DNA from: JBIOJB01 sp044450465
GTDB taxonomy: Bacteria; Chloroflexota; Dormibacteria; Dormibacterales; Dormibacteraceae
Reading direction: 5' to 3'
DNA length: 64,000 nucleotides
NCBI GenBank assembly: GCA_044450465.1
Contig: JBIOJB010000001.1
Location: forward strand, 19,693-83,692
Positions 25,777 to 35,740 of this stretch are shown in pieces. The position numbers and the translations under genes were made by a program. The number at the start of each line of letters is the position of its first letter. Positions within the stretch are counted from its first letter, which is position 1. The notes under the pieces were generated by a model. That model worked only from the letters and a program-made list of their open reading frames with translations. It made no database searches and had not been told where the DNA came from.

Positions 25777-27048
25777 ATGGCGAGTCGCGATCCGGCGGCC
25801 GGGCGCGCGCTCGGCGCGCTTCGCCACCGGAACTTCCGGCTGTTCCTCACCGGTCAGATCATCTCAACGGTCGGGACATGGATGCAGAGCGTGGCCATGC
25901 CGTGGCTCGCGCTGCAGCTAACGCACAGCGGACTCCTGGTAGGCCTGGTTCTGGCGGCTCAGTTCACGCCCGTGCTGCTGGGCAGCCAGATCGGGGGCGT
26001 CGTGGCGGACCGCTATCGCAAGCGGAACGTCCTGCTCGTCACGCAGACCTGCTTTGTCCTGCCGTCGTTCGCACTGTTCGCGTTGAGCGCGACCGGCAAC
26101 GTCCAGTACTGGATGGTCATCATCGCGGCGGCGGCCACCGGCACGATCAACCTTTTTGACGTGCCGGCTCGTCAGTCGTTCGTCATCGAGATGGTCGGCC
26201 GGCAGGACCTGATGAACGCGATCGCGCTCAACTCCACGGTCTTCAACGGCGCGGCGATCGTTGGCCCCGCCGTCGCAGGGGTCCTCATTGGAGCGATTGG
26301 TGTGCCGGTCTGCTTTCTTGCCAATTCGGTCAGCTATCTGGCCGCGGTCACCGCGCTGATGATGATGCGCGGGCTGCCTCCCGTCACGCCGCAACCCCAG
26401 GAACAGCCATGGCGTAAGAGAGTCGCCGAGGGAGCTTCATACGCGCGACGAGAACCGGTGGTCGGGCTGTTGCTGTTCACGGTGGCTGTCTTCTCGCTCT
26501 TCGCGATGAACCGCCTCACGCTGATCCCGCTCTTCGCGGATCAGGTGCTTCACGTGGGCGCCTCGGGGTTCGGATTCCTTCTCGGCTCGATGGGTCTCGG
26601 CGCGCTGACCGGGGCGCTCACCCTCGCGTTCTTCCCGCACCTTGGGACGCAGCCGCGCCGCCAGCTCTGGATGGCGATGATCTGGGTGGCCGCGCTGCTC
26701 GAGTTCTCCTACTCGACGGTTTTCGCGCTGTCCCTGGCGGCCCTCTTCGTCGCGGGTTACTGCCAGATCTCGTTCGTCGCTGCGGCCAACACGCGAATCC
26801 AGACCATCACGCCCGATAACCTGCGGGGGCGCGTGATGGCCCTCTATGCCCAGGCCCTGATCGGGGTGGGCCCCATCGGCAGCACCCAGGCCGGCGCGCT
26901 GGCCACGCTGTTCGGTGCGCCCTGGGCCATGGCCATCGGGGCCGCCACCGCCGGGGCCGTCGTGCTCGCGATCCGTTTCCGGCGTCCAGAGGTGTTCGGG
27001 TTCAAAGCGCGGGCGTCGAGCGAAACCGGGGCGCGAGCTCGCAGCTAG
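25777..27048 (+). CDS. MFS transporter, 12-TM EntS-like
   Basis: Inner-membrane exporter of 423 residues in the enterobactin-exporter-like (MFS_3) group. It begins LRHRNFRLFLTGQIISTVGTW, a typical TM1 of this group, with motif A as GGVVADRYRKRNVLL and the conserved NLFDVPARQSFV segment after TM4; the cytoplasmic TM10-11 part reads ITPDNLRGRVMALY. Cargo unknown (siderophores or drugs in relatives). Confidence 0.92.
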   Translation: MASRDPAAGRALGALRHRNFRLFLTGQIISTVGTWMQSVAMPWLALQLTHSGLLVGLVLAAQFTPVLLGSQIGGVVADRYRKRNVLLVTQTCFVLPSFALFALSATGNVQYWMVIIAAAATGTINLFDVPARQSFVIEMVGRQDLMNAIALNSTVFNGAAIVGPAVAGVLIGAIGVPVCFLANSVSYLAAVTALMMMRGLPPVTPQPQEQPWRKRVAEGASYARREPVVGLLLFTVAVFSLFAMNRLTLIPLFADQVLHVGASGFGFLLGSMGLGALTGALTLAFFPHLGTQPRRQLWMAMIWVAALLEFSYSTVFALSLAALFVAGYCQISFVAAANTRIQTITPDNLRGRVMALYAQALIGVGPIGSTQAGALATLFGAPWAMAIGAATAGAVVLAIRFRRPEVFGFKARASSETGARARS

Positions 27049-27081
27049 CCGGTGCGGGCCGGCGCCTCGTGGACAAGCGGC

Positions 27082-27768
27082 CTAGGGCGATGGGGTCCAG
27101 AACCGAGGCTTGAGGCCGGGGTCGAGTCGCTTGACGGCTCCCCGGCCCCAGATTCCCATCAAGACGGTCGCGAGGATGAACGCGGCCGCGCCCGCCAGCA
27201 GCACGGCGTACAGCGGCGCTGACAGGGCAACCCCGACCAGGCCTCCGATCGCGCCGGCGACGGCCGCCACGATCACGGAGAGCATGCCCGGCAACGTCTG
27301 GAACCCATGACGCACCGAACCCAGCCGCTGCGCTCCGGTGATGTCTTTCCCGAGAGTCTTGAGGGCGCCGGGCAGGTCGTCATAGGTGCTCGTGACGAAG
27401 TGAGACTCGAGCTCGGGGTGTAGCTCGATGTAGGCGTGCCGGAGCCGATTCATGCCGATCACCCAGCGGTAGTCGTCTCTGTTGAGCGCCTGAAGGCGCG
27501 CGACCGTGGCCACGCCAACGAACAGGACCACGGTCAGCATGAAGATGGCAACCGTGATGAAGGTCATGCCGAACCGGTCGGCCTGAGCGACCAGCGCCAG
27601 GGCGATCACCGCGCCGGATAGGACGCCGAGAAACATGTTCACTCGCCCCAGCGATTCGGTGTAGGTCAGCGAGCGAGTGGCGAGTAGGCTCCAGTGTTCC
27701 GTGGCCAGGATCTGTACCTTGGAGCTCGGTGCACCGTCACGGCCGGTGGGCGGCATCTCGGTCGACAA
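27082..27768 (-). CDS. Hypothetical membrane protein at the end of the pyr operon
   Basis: Product of 228 residues with four predicted membrane helices in two pairs (about 48-64, 69-87, 163-184, 188-206) separated by a soluble, charged segment of about 75 residues (DYRWVIGMNRLRHAYIEL). No family recognised. The TTG start at 27768 is preceded by AGGAG seven bases upstream and lies 9 bases after pyrD, so it is probably the last gene of the pyr operon. A role in pyrimidine uptake or metabolism cannot be shown. Confidence 0.65.
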   Translation of the reverse strand: MSTEMPPTGRDGAPSSKVQILATEHWSLLATRSLTYTESLGRVNMFLGVLSGAVIALALVAQADRFGMTFITVAIFMLTVVLFVGVATVARLQALNRDDYRWVIGMNRLRHAYIELHPELESHFVTSTYDDLPGALKTLGKDITGAQRLGSVRHGFQTLPGMLSVIVAAVAGAIGGLVGVALSAPLYAVLLAGAAAFILATVLMGIWGRGAVKRLDPGLKPRFWTPSP

Positions 27769-27777
27769 TGCGTGCTC

Positions 27778-28692
27778 CTAATCCTGTGGCAAGTAGCGGG
27801 GCAGATCTAAAATCGAGGCCAGCCCCCTGCGCTCGAGAAACGCGGCCAGGCCGTTCTGCACGTCGGCGATGGCTCGCGGGTTGACGAATGTGGCGGTTCC
27901 GACCTGCACTGCGGTGCAGCCCGCGATCAGGAACTCGAGCGCGTCCTCGGCGGTCGCGATCCCCCCGATCCCGATCACCGGTATTCGCACGCTCCGGGCC
28001 GCCTGGTGTGCCAGATGGACGGCGAGCGGCCTGATGGCGGGACCCGAGAGACCACCCGTTTTGAAGCTCAACCGCGGCCGGTAGCGGTTGAGGTCAATGG
28101 ACATGCCGACGAAGGTGTTCACCGCGCTCAGCGCGTCAGCGCCCGCGGCTTCGACCGCGCGGGCGATGACGGCGATGTCGCCGACCATCGGAGTGAGCTT
28201 CACCCAAACCGGCAGTCTCGTTCGAGCTCGCACCGCATCGGTGACGGCAGCGGCGGCGCTGGGATCGCTGCCGAAGTAGAGCCCGCCCTGCTCTACGTTC
28301 GGGCAAGAGATGTTGATCTCGAAGCCCGCCACACCTGGTACGCCATCCAGCTGCGCGGCGAGCTCGCCGTACTCGGCCGCCGACTCCCCGTTGATGTTGA
28401 CAAGCACGGGGAAATCCCAGCCCGCCCATTTCGGCGCGTAATCGCGGATCACCGCGTCGACGCCCGGACCCTGCAGCCCGATCGCGTTGAGCATTCCGCT
28501 CGGCGTCTCTACGATCCGCGGCGGCGCCGTCCCTCGCCGGGGCGCGAGAAAGATGCCCTTCGACACCATTGCGCCAAGCGCGGTTCGCTCCAGAAGAGGC
28601 ACCTCGGTGCCGTACCCGAAAGTGCCCGACGCAGCCACCACCGGACCGCGAAGACTGAGCCGGCCGATCGTGACCGAGAGGTCGGCGTTCAA
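27778..28692 (-). CDS. pyrD: Dihydroorotate dehydrogenase B, catalytic subunit
   Basis: Oxidises dihydroorotate to orotate (class 1B, working with PyrK and NAD). Product of 304 residues: PVVAASGTFGYGTE, SKGIFLAPRRGTAPPR, NAIGLQGPG, NISCPN with the catalytic Cys, VWVKLTPMV, and the FMN-phosphate loops IGIGGIATAEDALEF and AVQVGTA. The TTG start at 28692 overlaps the pyrK stop by 4 bases (TTGA), and the family begins here; the longer upstream frame is a pyrK shadow. Confidence 0.96.
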   Translation of the reverse strand: MNADLSVTIGRLSLRGPVVAASGTFGYGTEVPLLERTALGAMVSKGIFLAPRRGTAPPRIVETPSGMLNAIGLQGPGVDAVIRDYAPKWAGWDFPVLVNINGESAAEYGELAAQLDGVPGVAGFEINISCPNVEQGGLYFGSDPSAAAAVTDAVRARTRLPVWVKLTPMVGDIAVIARAVEAAGADALSAVNTFVGMSIDLNRYRPRLSFKTGGLSGPAIRPLAVHLAHQAARSVRIPVIGIGGIATAEDALEFLIAGCTAVQVGTATFVNPRAIADVQNGLAAFLERRGLASILDLPRYLPQD

Positions 28693-29447
28693 CCCGACAC
28701 CGCGTAAGCCAGGTTCGATGGGAGTGCGGTCCAATCGATTTCGCGGGCGTGAAACACTGGCCCTTCGGTGCAGGCGCGGTCGTATCCGCCGCGCGACATG
28801 GGGACGGCGCAGCCGAGACAGACACCTGTGCCGCAGCCCATGTACGTCTCCACGGCGACCAGCGCCTCGGGCCATCTCTCGCTCACAGCGGACAGCATCC
28901 GGTTGGGACCGCAGGCGAGAACAACGTCGGCATCCGGTGAGGCGGCCACCGCCGTGCCGTGGAAACCTCGCGAGCCGTCGTCGGTCGCCCAAATCACCTC
29001 ATCGCCGGCCCACTCCGAGCAGAGGTCGGGTGCGGACCGAGCGCCGTGCACCCACGTCACGCGCATGCCCAGGGCGGCCGCCTCTTTCGCAGCCAGCGGC
29101 ATCGGTGCGACGCCGACTCCACCGCTGACCAGGGCTACCGTCCGCGGCCCCGACTCCAGGTTGAAGCCCCGGCCGAGCGGCCCGAGGCAGCTCACCACCT
29201 CGCCGCTGCTCATCGCCAGCAGCTGTGCGGTCCCGACCCCCGACGATTTCAGGACGATTTCGATTCGGTCGCCATCGGTTCGGTATACGGAGAATGGGCG
29301 GCGCAGCAGAGGGCCGGGAGACCATCCGAGGTTGACGAACTGGCCCGCGCGCACCGAGCTCGCGATCTGGGGCGCCTGAAACGCGATGGCGAACATGCCG
29401 TTCCCAACCGAGCGCCGGCCGACGATCGGCGTGTCAAGCAGGAACAC
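28689..29447 (-). CDS. pyrK: Dihydroorotate dehydrogenase electron-transfer subunit
   Basis: FAD and 2Fe-2S protein passing electrons from PyrD to NAD. At 252 residues it is full length: [10 protein letters not shown] and [10 protein letters not shown] (FAD binding), [17 protein letters not shown] (NAD binding) and a cluster motif with four Cys, [14 protein letters not shown] plus ACTEGPVF. The GTG at 29447 has GGAG five bases upstream and overlaps the end of carAB by 14 bases, which is why it is preferred to the longer frame. Confidence 0.94.
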   Translation of the reverse strand: MFLLDTPIVGRRSVGNGMFAIAFQAPQIASSVRAGQFVNLGWSPGPLLRRPFSVYRTDGDRIEIVLKSSGVGTAQLLAMSSGEVVSCLGPLGRGFNLESGPRTVALVSGGVGVAPMPLAAKEAAALGMRVTWVHGARSAPDLCSEWAGDEVIWATDDGSRGFHGTAVAASPDADVVLACGPNRMLSAVSERWPEALVAVETYMGCGTGVCLGCAVPMSRGGYDRACTEGPVFHAREIDWTALPSNLAYAVSG

Positions 29448-32400
29448 CGTTTCTCCATTCGCCGATGGTGCGAACCTCGAGCTCCCGCGGCGCGGCGACC
29501 GCCGCCTCAAGCAGGGCGGACGCAGTATCGAGCGAGGTCAAGCACGCAATCCGGCGCTCGACCGCGGCGCGCCGGATCTCGAAACCGTCCTTGAAGACAG
29601 GGCCTCCCGCTTCTGGCTCGCTGTAGATGTTCGACATGGTGTTGATGACGAGGTCGACCTGGCCCCGCGTGATGACGTCGAGCACGGTCGGGCCCTCCTC
29701 GCCGATCTTGGCCACCACCTGCGGCGAGAACCCCGCCTGGCGAAGCGCCGCCGCGGTGCCCTCGGTGGCGATCAGCCGGTAGCCGAGCTCGACCATGCGA
29801 GAGACGATGGGAAAGATCTCAGGCTTGTCTGCGTCCGCGATGGTCAGCAGGGCGGCCCCGCCTCGCTCGACGCGCACGCCAGAGGCGGCGAACGCCTTGC
29901 CCAGCGCTTCGTTCAGCGTGCGACCGATGCCGATGGCCTCTCCGGTCGACTTCATCTCCGGGCCGAGGTAGGAATCCACCGCCGGCAGCTTGTTCATGGA
30001 GAACACCGGCGCCTTGACCGCCACGAGATCTCGCGGCCGGACCAATCCGGTCTTCCAGCCGATCGACTCCAGCTTCTCGCCCAGCATGACAAGGGTGGCG
30101 AGCTTCACCATCGGCACGCCTGTGACCTTGGAGAGGAATGGGACGGTGCGAGAGGCTCGCGGATTGACCTCGAGCACGTACACGTTGCCTCGGTGAACGA
30201 CGTATTGAACGTTGACCAGACCCCGAAGGCGAAGATGTCGCGCGATCCTGATCGTGTAGTCGACGATCCGATCGATCTCCGAGCGTTCGAGACTCTGGGC
30301 GGGGTACACCGCATACGAATCGCCGGAGTGAACGCCCGCCCTTTCGACATGCTGCATGACGCCCGGGATGACCACCGACTCGCCGTCAGAGATCGCATCC
30401 ACCTCGACCTCGATGCCCTGTAGGTACTTGTCCACCAATACCGTGCCGCGTGGCATGGCGCCGATCGCCCAGACCATGTAGCGGCGAAGCTCGTCGCGAT
30501 TGCGCACGATCTCCATCGCCCGGCCGCCGAGCACATACGAAGGCCTCACGAGCACCGGGTAGCCGACCCGATCCGCGATGGCCACCGCCTCCTCGACCGT
30601 CGTCGTGGTGCCGCCCATCGGTTGAGGAATTCCGATGGCGTCCAGCGCCCGAGCGAACTCGCGGCGGTCCTCCGCCAGGTCGATCGCCTCGACGCTGGAA
30701 CCCAGGATCGCGACTCCATGCTCGAAAAGCGGCTCGGCCAGGTTGATCGCGGTCTGGCCGCCGAACTGCACGAGCGCGCCGTCTGCATGCTCCACCGTGG
30801 CGACGCCGAGCACGCCATCGAGATCGAGCGGGTCGAAGTAGAGCCGGTCGGACGTGTCGAAGTCGGTCGACACGGTCTCCGGGTTCGAGTTGACGAGCAC
30901 GGCTCGCACCCCTGCCTCGCGCAGCGCCCACGCGCCGTGAACGGAGCAGTAGTCGAACTCGATGCCCTGTCCAATGCGGATGGGCCCGGACCCGACGACG
31001 AGAGCTGTGCGGCCCTCGACCGCTTCGCTCTCCGACTCGTCCTCCCAGCAGGAGTAGTAGTAAGGCGTGGCGGCCTCGAACTCGGCGGCGCAGGTGTCGA
31101 CAAGCTTGTAGGTGGGAGTGGCCGCCTGCACCGTCTCACCGCGCAAGGCTGTGATCATGCTGTCCGAGAACCCGGCGCGGCGCAGCTCTCGCGCGCTGCC
31201 CTCGCTTTCGAGCCTGACGATCTCCGCCATGCGATCGATGAACCATCGATCGATGCCGCTGCGTGTCGCGAGCGATTCGACGTCTGCTCCCCGCCTGAGA
31301 GCGTTGAGGAGCGCGAACAGCCGACGGTCGTTCGGCTGATCGATGTTCTCCTCCGAGAGATCTTCAATCTGCGGCGGAGCCTGTTCCAGCGAGCGCACGG
31401 CTTTCATCAGCGCGGCCTCGAAGGTGCGTTCGATCGCCATCACCTCCCCCGTGGAGGCCATCTGCGTGCCGAGCCGCCGGTCCGCGGTCGGGAACTTGTC
31501 GTACGGCCAGCGCGGGATCTTCACGACGCAGTAATCCAGGGCCGGCTCGAAGGCGGCAAAGGTCCGGCCGGTGATCTCGTTGCGGATCTCGTCGAGCCTC
31601 CGGCCGGCGGCCACCTTGGCGGCCACGCGCGCGATCGGATAACCCGTCGCCTTGGAGGCGAGCGCGGAGGAACGGCTCACGCGAGGATTGACCTCGATCA
31701 CGAAGTACGTCGAGCTCTTGGGATCAAGCGCGAACTGGACGTTGCATCCGCCTTCGATTCCGAGGGCACGGATGATGCGGATGGCGGAGGAGCGGAGCAT
31801 CTGGTGATCGCGATCGGAGAGCGTCTGCGCCGGGGCGACCACGATCGAGTCACCCGTGTGGACTCCCATCGGGTCGAGGTTTTCCATGTTGCAGACGGTG
31901 ATGCACGTGTCGGCGCCGTCCCGCATGACCTCGTACTCGATCTCCTTCCATCCCCACAGCGAGCGCTCCACCAGCACCTGATGGATGGGCGACGCGTCGA
32001 GTCCGCGTTGAGCGATCAGAGCGAGCTCTGAATCCGTGGTCACGAACCCGCCGCCGGTGCCGCCGAGGGTGTAAGCGGGCCTGATGACGAGGGGCAGGCC
32101 GTTGCCATCGGCAAACTCCCGCACCTCGTCGAGTGACTCGCATACGCGCGAGATCGGAACCGGCTCTCCGATCGCCTCCAGCATCTCCTTGAAGGCCTGG
32201 CGGTCCTCCGCCTTCCGGATGGTCTCGATTCCAGCCCCGAGCGCCCGCACGCCATAGCGAGCCAGCACTCCCGCCCGGGACAGCTCTGTAGCCAGGTTGA
32301 GCGCGGTCTGGCCGCCAAGCGTCGGGAGCACAGCGTCCGGCCGCTCGCGGGCGATCACGCGCTCCACCGACTCGACCGTGAGAGGCTCGAGGTACACCCT

Positions 32401-33780
32401 GTCGGCCACGTCCTCGTCCGTCATGATCGTCGCCGGATTCGAGTTGACGAGAACGGTCTCGATCCCTTCTTCGCGAAGGGCCTTGCATGCCTGGGTGCCG
32501 GCGTAGTCGAACTCCGCAGCCTGCCCGATCACGATCGGTCCTGAGCCCAGGATCAGCACCTTGCGCGGGCGTTCCGGCGAGGCGGCGTGGCCCACGGCCC
32601 GCACCACCGGCCGGCGGGAGCGGACCATCTCCACGAAGCGGTCGTACAGGTGCTGGTTGTCCTGAGGTCCCGGGCACCCTTCGGGGTGGTACTGCACGCT
32701 GAAGACGGGAAGCGTGCGGTGCGCGAGGCCTTCGACCGAGCCGTCGTTCAGGTTGCGCTGGGAGACGAAAAAGCCGCCGTCCGGGATGGATGTCGCGTCG
32801 ACCTGGAACTCGTGGTTCTGGCTGGTGATGTGAACGCGTCCGGTCTCGAGATCCTTCACCGGGTGGTTGGCGCCGTGGTGGCCGAAAGGAAGGCGAGACG
32901 TGCTGCCCCCCGCCGCCCGCCCAAGTATCTGATGCCCGAGGCAGATGCCGAAGATCGGGATGCGGCCCACCGCTTGACACGCCAGCTGCACTGGACCGTC
33001 GAGCACGGACGGGTCACCCGGTCCGTTGGACAGCACCAGCCCATCAGCGCCGGTCGCCTGAACGTCCTTCCAGGTGGTGGTGTGAGGCAGAACGACCACG
33101 CGGCATCCGCGCTCACGCAGAGAGCGCAGGATGTTGGTCTTGACACCGTAGTCGACGACCGCGACGAGCAAGCCTTGACCGTCGGCCGTGCCCCGCGGCC
33201 GAAGCTCCGCAGGCATCACCTCGAGCCACTCCTCGTGGCTGGTCCGCGACGTCTGCGCGACGAGATCCTGCTCCGACAGGGGGGTCACGCGCCGCGCCCT
33301 GGTCGCGAGCTCCTCCAGCCGGGCCTTGCTCGGTGCCGCGGCCTCGTGGGTCAGAACGGCGCGCAGCGCGCCGTGGATGCGGAGGTGGCGCGTCAGGGCT
33401 CTCGTGTCGATCTCCGAGATGGCCGGCACGCCCCACCGGCGGAGATAGGCGTCGAGGGACGACTCGCTCGAGTGGTGGCTGGGTTGCGGGCAAGCCCACC
33501 GAACCGCGAGGGCCCGCGCCCATGGGCGTGGCGATTCGGCATCGGCCTCGCGCACGCCGTAGTTTCCCTGCAGCGGGTAGGTCATGCAGATCATCTGTCC
33601 GGCGTATGAGGGATCGGTCAGGACCTCCTGGTAGCCGGTCATGGCGGTGTTGAACACCAGCTCGCCCTCGCCGGCGACGTCTGCGCCGAGCGCCGTCCCC
33701 ACGAAAGCCCGGCCGTCCGCCAGGACGAGCGCGGCGAATCGCGCGCTATCCGGCAACGATGACCACCGTGTCCAGCCCAT
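29434..33780 (-). CDS. carAB: Fused carbamoyl-phosphate synthase (CarA-CarB in one chain)
   Basis: Makes carbamoyl phosphate from glutamine, bicarbonate and two ATP. Residues 1-390 are a full CarA with the glutaminase nucleophile Cys280 in [21 protein letters not shown] and VQYHPEG. A linker of about 15 residues leads straight into CarB from Lys407 ([20 protein letters not shown]). Both ATP-grasp halves are present ([31 protein letters not shown]), with the [18 protein letters not shown] oligomerisation segment and a C-terminal MGS-like allosteric domain from about 1310. Bacteria normally encode these as two genes; fusion is typical of eukaryotic CPSases. No stop codon or frameshift lies between the halves. 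Overlaps pyrR by 35 bases and pyrK by 14. Confidence 0.95.
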   Translation of the reverse strand: MGWTRWSSLPDSARFAALVLADGRAFVGTALGADVAGEGELVFNTAMTGYQEVLTDPSYAGQMICMTYPLQGNYGVREADAESPRPWARALAVRWACPQPSHHSSESSLDAYLRRWGVPAISEIDTRALTRHLRIHGALRAVLTHEAAAPSKARLEELATRARRVTPLSEQDLVAQTSRTSHEEWLEVMPAELRPRGTADGQGLLVAVVDYGVKTNILRSLRERGCRVVVLPHTTTWKDVQATGADGLVLSNGPGDPSVLDGPVQLACQAVGRIPIFGICLGHQILGRAAGGSTSRLPFGHHGANHPVKDLETGRVHITSQNHEFQVDATSIPDGGFFVSQRNLNDGSVEGLAHRTLPVFSVQYHPEGCPGPQDNQHLYDRFVEMVRSRRPVVRAVGHAASPERPRKVLILGSGPIVIGQAAEFDYAGTQACKALREEGIETVLVNSNPATIMTDEDVADRVYLEPLTVESVERVIARERPDAVLPTLGGQTALNLATELSRAGVLARYGVRALGAGIETIRKAEDRQAFKEMLEAIGEPVPISRVCESLDEVREFADGNGLPLVIRPAYTLGGTGGGFVTTDSELALIAQRGLDASPIHQVLVERSLWGWKEIEYEVMRDGADTCITVCNMENLDPMGVHTGDSIVVAPAQTLSDRDHQMLRSSAIRIIRALGIEGGCNVQFALDPKSSTYFVIEVNPRVSRSSALASKATGYPIARVAAKVAAGRRLDEIRNEITGRTFAAFEPALDYCVVKIPRWPYDKFPTADRRLGTQMASTGEVMAIERTFEAALMKAVRSLEQAPPQIEDLSEENIDQPNDRRLFALLNALRRGADVESLATRSGIDRWFIDRMAEIVRLESEGSARELRRAGFSDSMITALRGETVQAATPTYKLVDTCAAEFEAATPYYYSCWEDESESEAVEGRTALVVGSGPIRIGQGIEFDYCSVHGAWALREAGVRAVLVNSNPETVSTDFDTSDRLYFDPLDLDGVLGVATVEHADGALVQFGGQTAINLAEPLFEHGVAILGSSVEAIDLAEDRREFARALDAIGIPQPMGGTTTTVEEAVAIADRVGYPVLVRPSYVLGGRAMEIVRNRDELRRYMVWAIGAMPRGTVLVDKYLQGIEVEVDAISDGESVVIPGVMQHVERAGVHSGDSYAVYPAQSLERSEIDRIVDYTIRIARHLRLRGLVNVQYVVHRGNVYVLEVNPRASRTVPFLSKVTGVPMVKLATLVMLGEKLESIGWKTGLVRPRDLVAVKAPVFSMNKLPAVDSYLGPEMKSTGEAIGIGRTLNEALGKAFAASGVRVERGGAALLTIADADKPEIFPIVSRMVELGYRLIATEGTAAALRQAGFSPQVVAKIGEEGPTVLDVITRGQVDLVINTMSNIYSEPEAGGPVFKDGFEIRRAAVERRIACLTSLDTASALLEAAVAAPRELEVRTIGEWRNGVPA

Positions 33781-34291
33781 CCTCCTCGGTGATCAGAACC
33801 TCGATCCGTTCCGAGTCCGAGGTCGGGACGTTCTTGCCGACGTAGTCGGGCCTGATCGGAAGCTCGCGGTGGCCTCGGTCGACGAGAACTGCCAGCTGGA
33901 TCGCCCTCGGCCGCCCGAAGTCCATCACGGCGTCCATCGCGGCACGCGCCGTGCGACCGCGGTGGATCACGTCGTCGACGAGCACCACCACCTTGCCGTC
34001 GACCTCAGGCATGTTCGAGGTGGCGCTGTGAGCCGGCTGTCTCAGGTGCTTGTCATCGCGATGGCGACTCGTGTCCAGCGAGCCCACCGCGACCGGGACC
34101 CCTTCCAGCTCTTTCAACTTTTCGGCGAGCCGCCCGGCCAGGTGGTCGCCCTTGGCGAGAATGCCGACCAGCACGAGGTCGGCAGTGCCCCGGTTGCGCT
34201 CGACGATCTCGTGAGCGATGCGGGACATGGAGCGCCGAATCTGATCGGCGTCCATCACCGTGGCCTTGAGCCGGCCCTGAGCGAGGCTCAC
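33746..34291 (-). CDS. pyrR: Bifunctional pyr regulator / uracil phosphoribosyltransferase
   Basis: UMP-sensing RNA-binding regulator of pyr genes with uracil phosphoribosyltransferase activity. Product of 181 residues: [21 protein letters not shown] at the start, [19 protein letters not shown], the PRPP loop [21 protein letters not shown], and [16 protein letters not shown] at the C-terminus, the family's signature. The GTG at 34291 is chosen because the family begins just there, 7 bases past pyrB; the upstream extension is a pyrB shadow. Its likely target is the hairpin at 35240-35257. Confidence 0.95.
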   Translation of the reverse strand: MSLAQGRLKATVMDADQIRRSMSRIAHEIVERNRGTADLVLVGILAKGDHLAGRLAEKLKELEGVPVAVGSLDTSRHRDDKHLRQPAHSATSNMPEVDGKVVVLVDDVIHRGRTARAAMDAVMDFGRPRAIQLAVLVDRGHRELPIRPDYVGKNVPTSDSERIEVLITEEDGLDTVVIVAG

Positions 34292-34298
34292 CGCGCCC

Positions 34299-35225
34299 TC
34301 ACGCGAGGAGCCGGTCGAGCAGGGCCATCCGGATGTGGAGGCCGTTGCGCGCCTGACGGAAGTAGGCGGCGCGAGGATCGCTGTCGACCTCGGGCGCGAT
34401 CTCGTCAACCCGCGGGAGCGGGTGCATGACGATCGCGTATTTGCGAAGCCGCGACATCACACTCTTGTCGATCCTGTACATCCCCTTCACCGCGTTGTAG
34501 GCCTCGGGGTCCGTGAACCGCTCCTTCTGGATACGCGTCTGATAGATGACGTCGACCTCGGGGAGAACCGAATCGAAGTCCTCGGTCTCGACCCAGGGAA
34601 TTCCATGCTCCGTGAGATGAGCTTTGAGATCGTCACGCATGGCCACCGCGGGCGGGGCCACGAACCAGACCTTGATGTCCTTGAACTTGCTCAGGAGATA
34701 GGTGAGCGAGCGGACCGTCCGGCCGTTGGCCAGGTCACCGACCATGGCGATGCTGATTCCATCGATCTTTCCGAGCTCGTCGCGAATCGTGTAGAGGTCG
34801 AGGAGCGCCTGCGTCGGGTGCTGGCCCGGCCCATCCCCGGCGTTGATGACCGGAACCGAGCTCACCGCGGCCGCGCGTTTGGCGGCGCCCTCCTCGTTAT
34901 GGCGCATGACGATGACGTCGGCGTAACCGCTGATGATGCGGATGCTGTCCTCGAGCGTCTCGCCTTTGGCGGCTGAGGAGAACTCGCGGGCGTTGTCCGT
35001 GCCCATGGTCTGCCCGCCAAGGCGGAGCATGGCCGCTTCGAAGGAGAGTCGCGTGCGGGTGGACGGCTCGTAGAACAGGGCCGCCATGACGTGGCCCGTG
35101 AGCCGGCCCACGAAGCGATGAGGTTCGCGCTTGATCTCCTCGCTGCGCACGAAGAGCTCTTCCAGAAGGGAGCGCGAGAACTGCTGGCTTTCGACTACGT
35201 GCCGCAACCGGCTGCCGACGGCCAT
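34299..35225 (-). CDS. pyrB: Aspartate carbamoyltransferase catalytic chain
   Basis: Joins carbamoyl phosphate and aspartate. At 308 residues it has the standard length: ALFYEPSTRTRLSFEAAM (carbamoyl-phosphate loop), MRHNEEGAA, GDGPGQHPTQALLDLYTI, AMVGDLANGRTVRSL, and the aspartate-binding YQTRIQKERF and HPLPRVDEI. First gene of the operon with a strong GGAAGGAG ribosome-binding site directly behind a predicted PyrR hairpin. No pyrC or pyrI follows, although pyrC usually sits next to pyrB. Confidence 0.97.
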   Translation of the reverse strand: MAVGSRLRHVVESQQFSRSLLEELFVRSEEIKREPHRFVGRLTGHVMAALFYEPSTRTRLSFEAAMLRLGGQTMGTDNAREFSSAAKGETLEDSIRIISGYADVIVMRHNEEGAAKRAAAVSSVPVINAGDGPGQHPTQALLDLYTIRDELGKIDGISIAMVGDLANGRTVRSLTYLLSKFKDIKVWFVAPPAVAMRDDLKAHLTEHGIPWVETEDFDSVLPEVDVIYQTRIQKERFTDPEAYNAVKGMYRIDKSVMSRLRKYAIVMHPLPRVDEIAPEVDSDPRAAYFRQARNGLHIRMALLDRLLA

Positions 35226-35239
35226 AAAAAATCTCCTTC

Positions 35240-35257
35240 CTGGTCTCTCTGGACCAG
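35240..35257 (-). promoter_or_regulatory. Predicted PyrR-binding hairpin in the pyrB leader
   Basis: On the minus strand a perfect 5-bp stem CTGGT/ACCAG closes the loop CCAGAGAG, giving GGTCCAGAGAGACC. This agrees with the known PyrR-binding loop (TCCAGAGAG core). The 3' arm ends three bases before the GGAAGGAG ribosome-binding site of pyrB and no terminator follows, so PyrR-UMP binding would block translation, as described for mycobacterial pyr operons. Confidence 0.8.
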
Positions 35258-35328
35258 ACTTAAAGGAATCCTGGGCGAGAGTTTATCAGCTATCCGGAGC
35301 CACCCACTCGCCACCGCGCGCCAACCGG

Positions 35329-35334
35329 TACCTT
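35329..35334 (+). promoter_or_regulatory. TACCTT -10-like box, leaderless start
   Basis: TACCTT ends 9 bases before the ATG at 35344 with no ribosome-binding site. Confidence 0.35.
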
Positions 35335-35343
35335 AGTCGGGCG

Positions 35344-35670
35344 ATGAACAGGGGCCAGGGCAACATCACGGTCACGACCGAGGTGGCGTTCTGCACTTTC
35401 TGCGGGAGGGTGCGGACGCTCCGCCGCGAAGACCGGCACGTCGGAGACATGGTTCGCACCATCGTCACCTGCGAGAGCTGCCACCGGGTCCTGTCCAGCC
35501 AGATCGCCGTGGCAAGCGCCGAACCTGCCGCCGAACCGGTGCCTCTCGACGGCGAGGCCGCCGCCGTTCCGGCTCCCGCCGAACAAGCCACACCACAGCC
35601 TCCAGAATCAAGCACCCCAACCTCGGCCAAGGCGAAATCCACCCCGAAGCAGGCTCCCAAGAAGCGGTGA
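35344..35670 (+). CDS. Hypothetical zinc-ribbon protein with Pro/Ala/Lys tail
   Basis: Product of 108 residues. The first 50 carry two CxxC pairs (FCTFCGRVR and TCESCHRVL) spaced like a small zinc ribbon. The rest is low complexity: acidic and Pro/Ala-rich, then Lys-rich at the end, and probably disordered. No family recognised; nucleic-acid binding is possible but unproven. Divergent from pyrB. The open frame extends upstream, but the ATG at 35344 with its TACCTT box is the sensible start. Confidence 0.65.
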   Translation: MNRGQGNITVTTEVAFCTFCGRVRTLRREDRHVGDMVRTIVTCESCHRVLSSQIAVASAEPAAEPVPLDGEAAAVPAPAEQATPQPPESSTPTSAKAKSTPKQAPKKR

Positions 35671-35728
35671 TCGCCGCAGCCGCCAGTTTCTGACGAGCGG
35701 GTGCCTCGCGGCCACCGCTGAGACCGGG

Positions 35729-35734
35729 TATAAA
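35729..35734 (+). promoter_or_regulatory. TATAAA -10 box, leaderless start
   Basis: TATAAA ends 6 bases before the ATG of the thiolase gene; there is no ribosome-binding site, so transcription probably begins at the ATG. Confidence 0.5.
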
Positions 35735-35740
35735 CGTCAC

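Noticed and set aside
30622..32031. 469-codon open frame opposite carAB
   Set aside because: It is a by-product of high G+C codon use: composition is Arg/Asp/His-rich, there is no recognisable domain, and the opposite strand carries conserved CarB motifs throughout.
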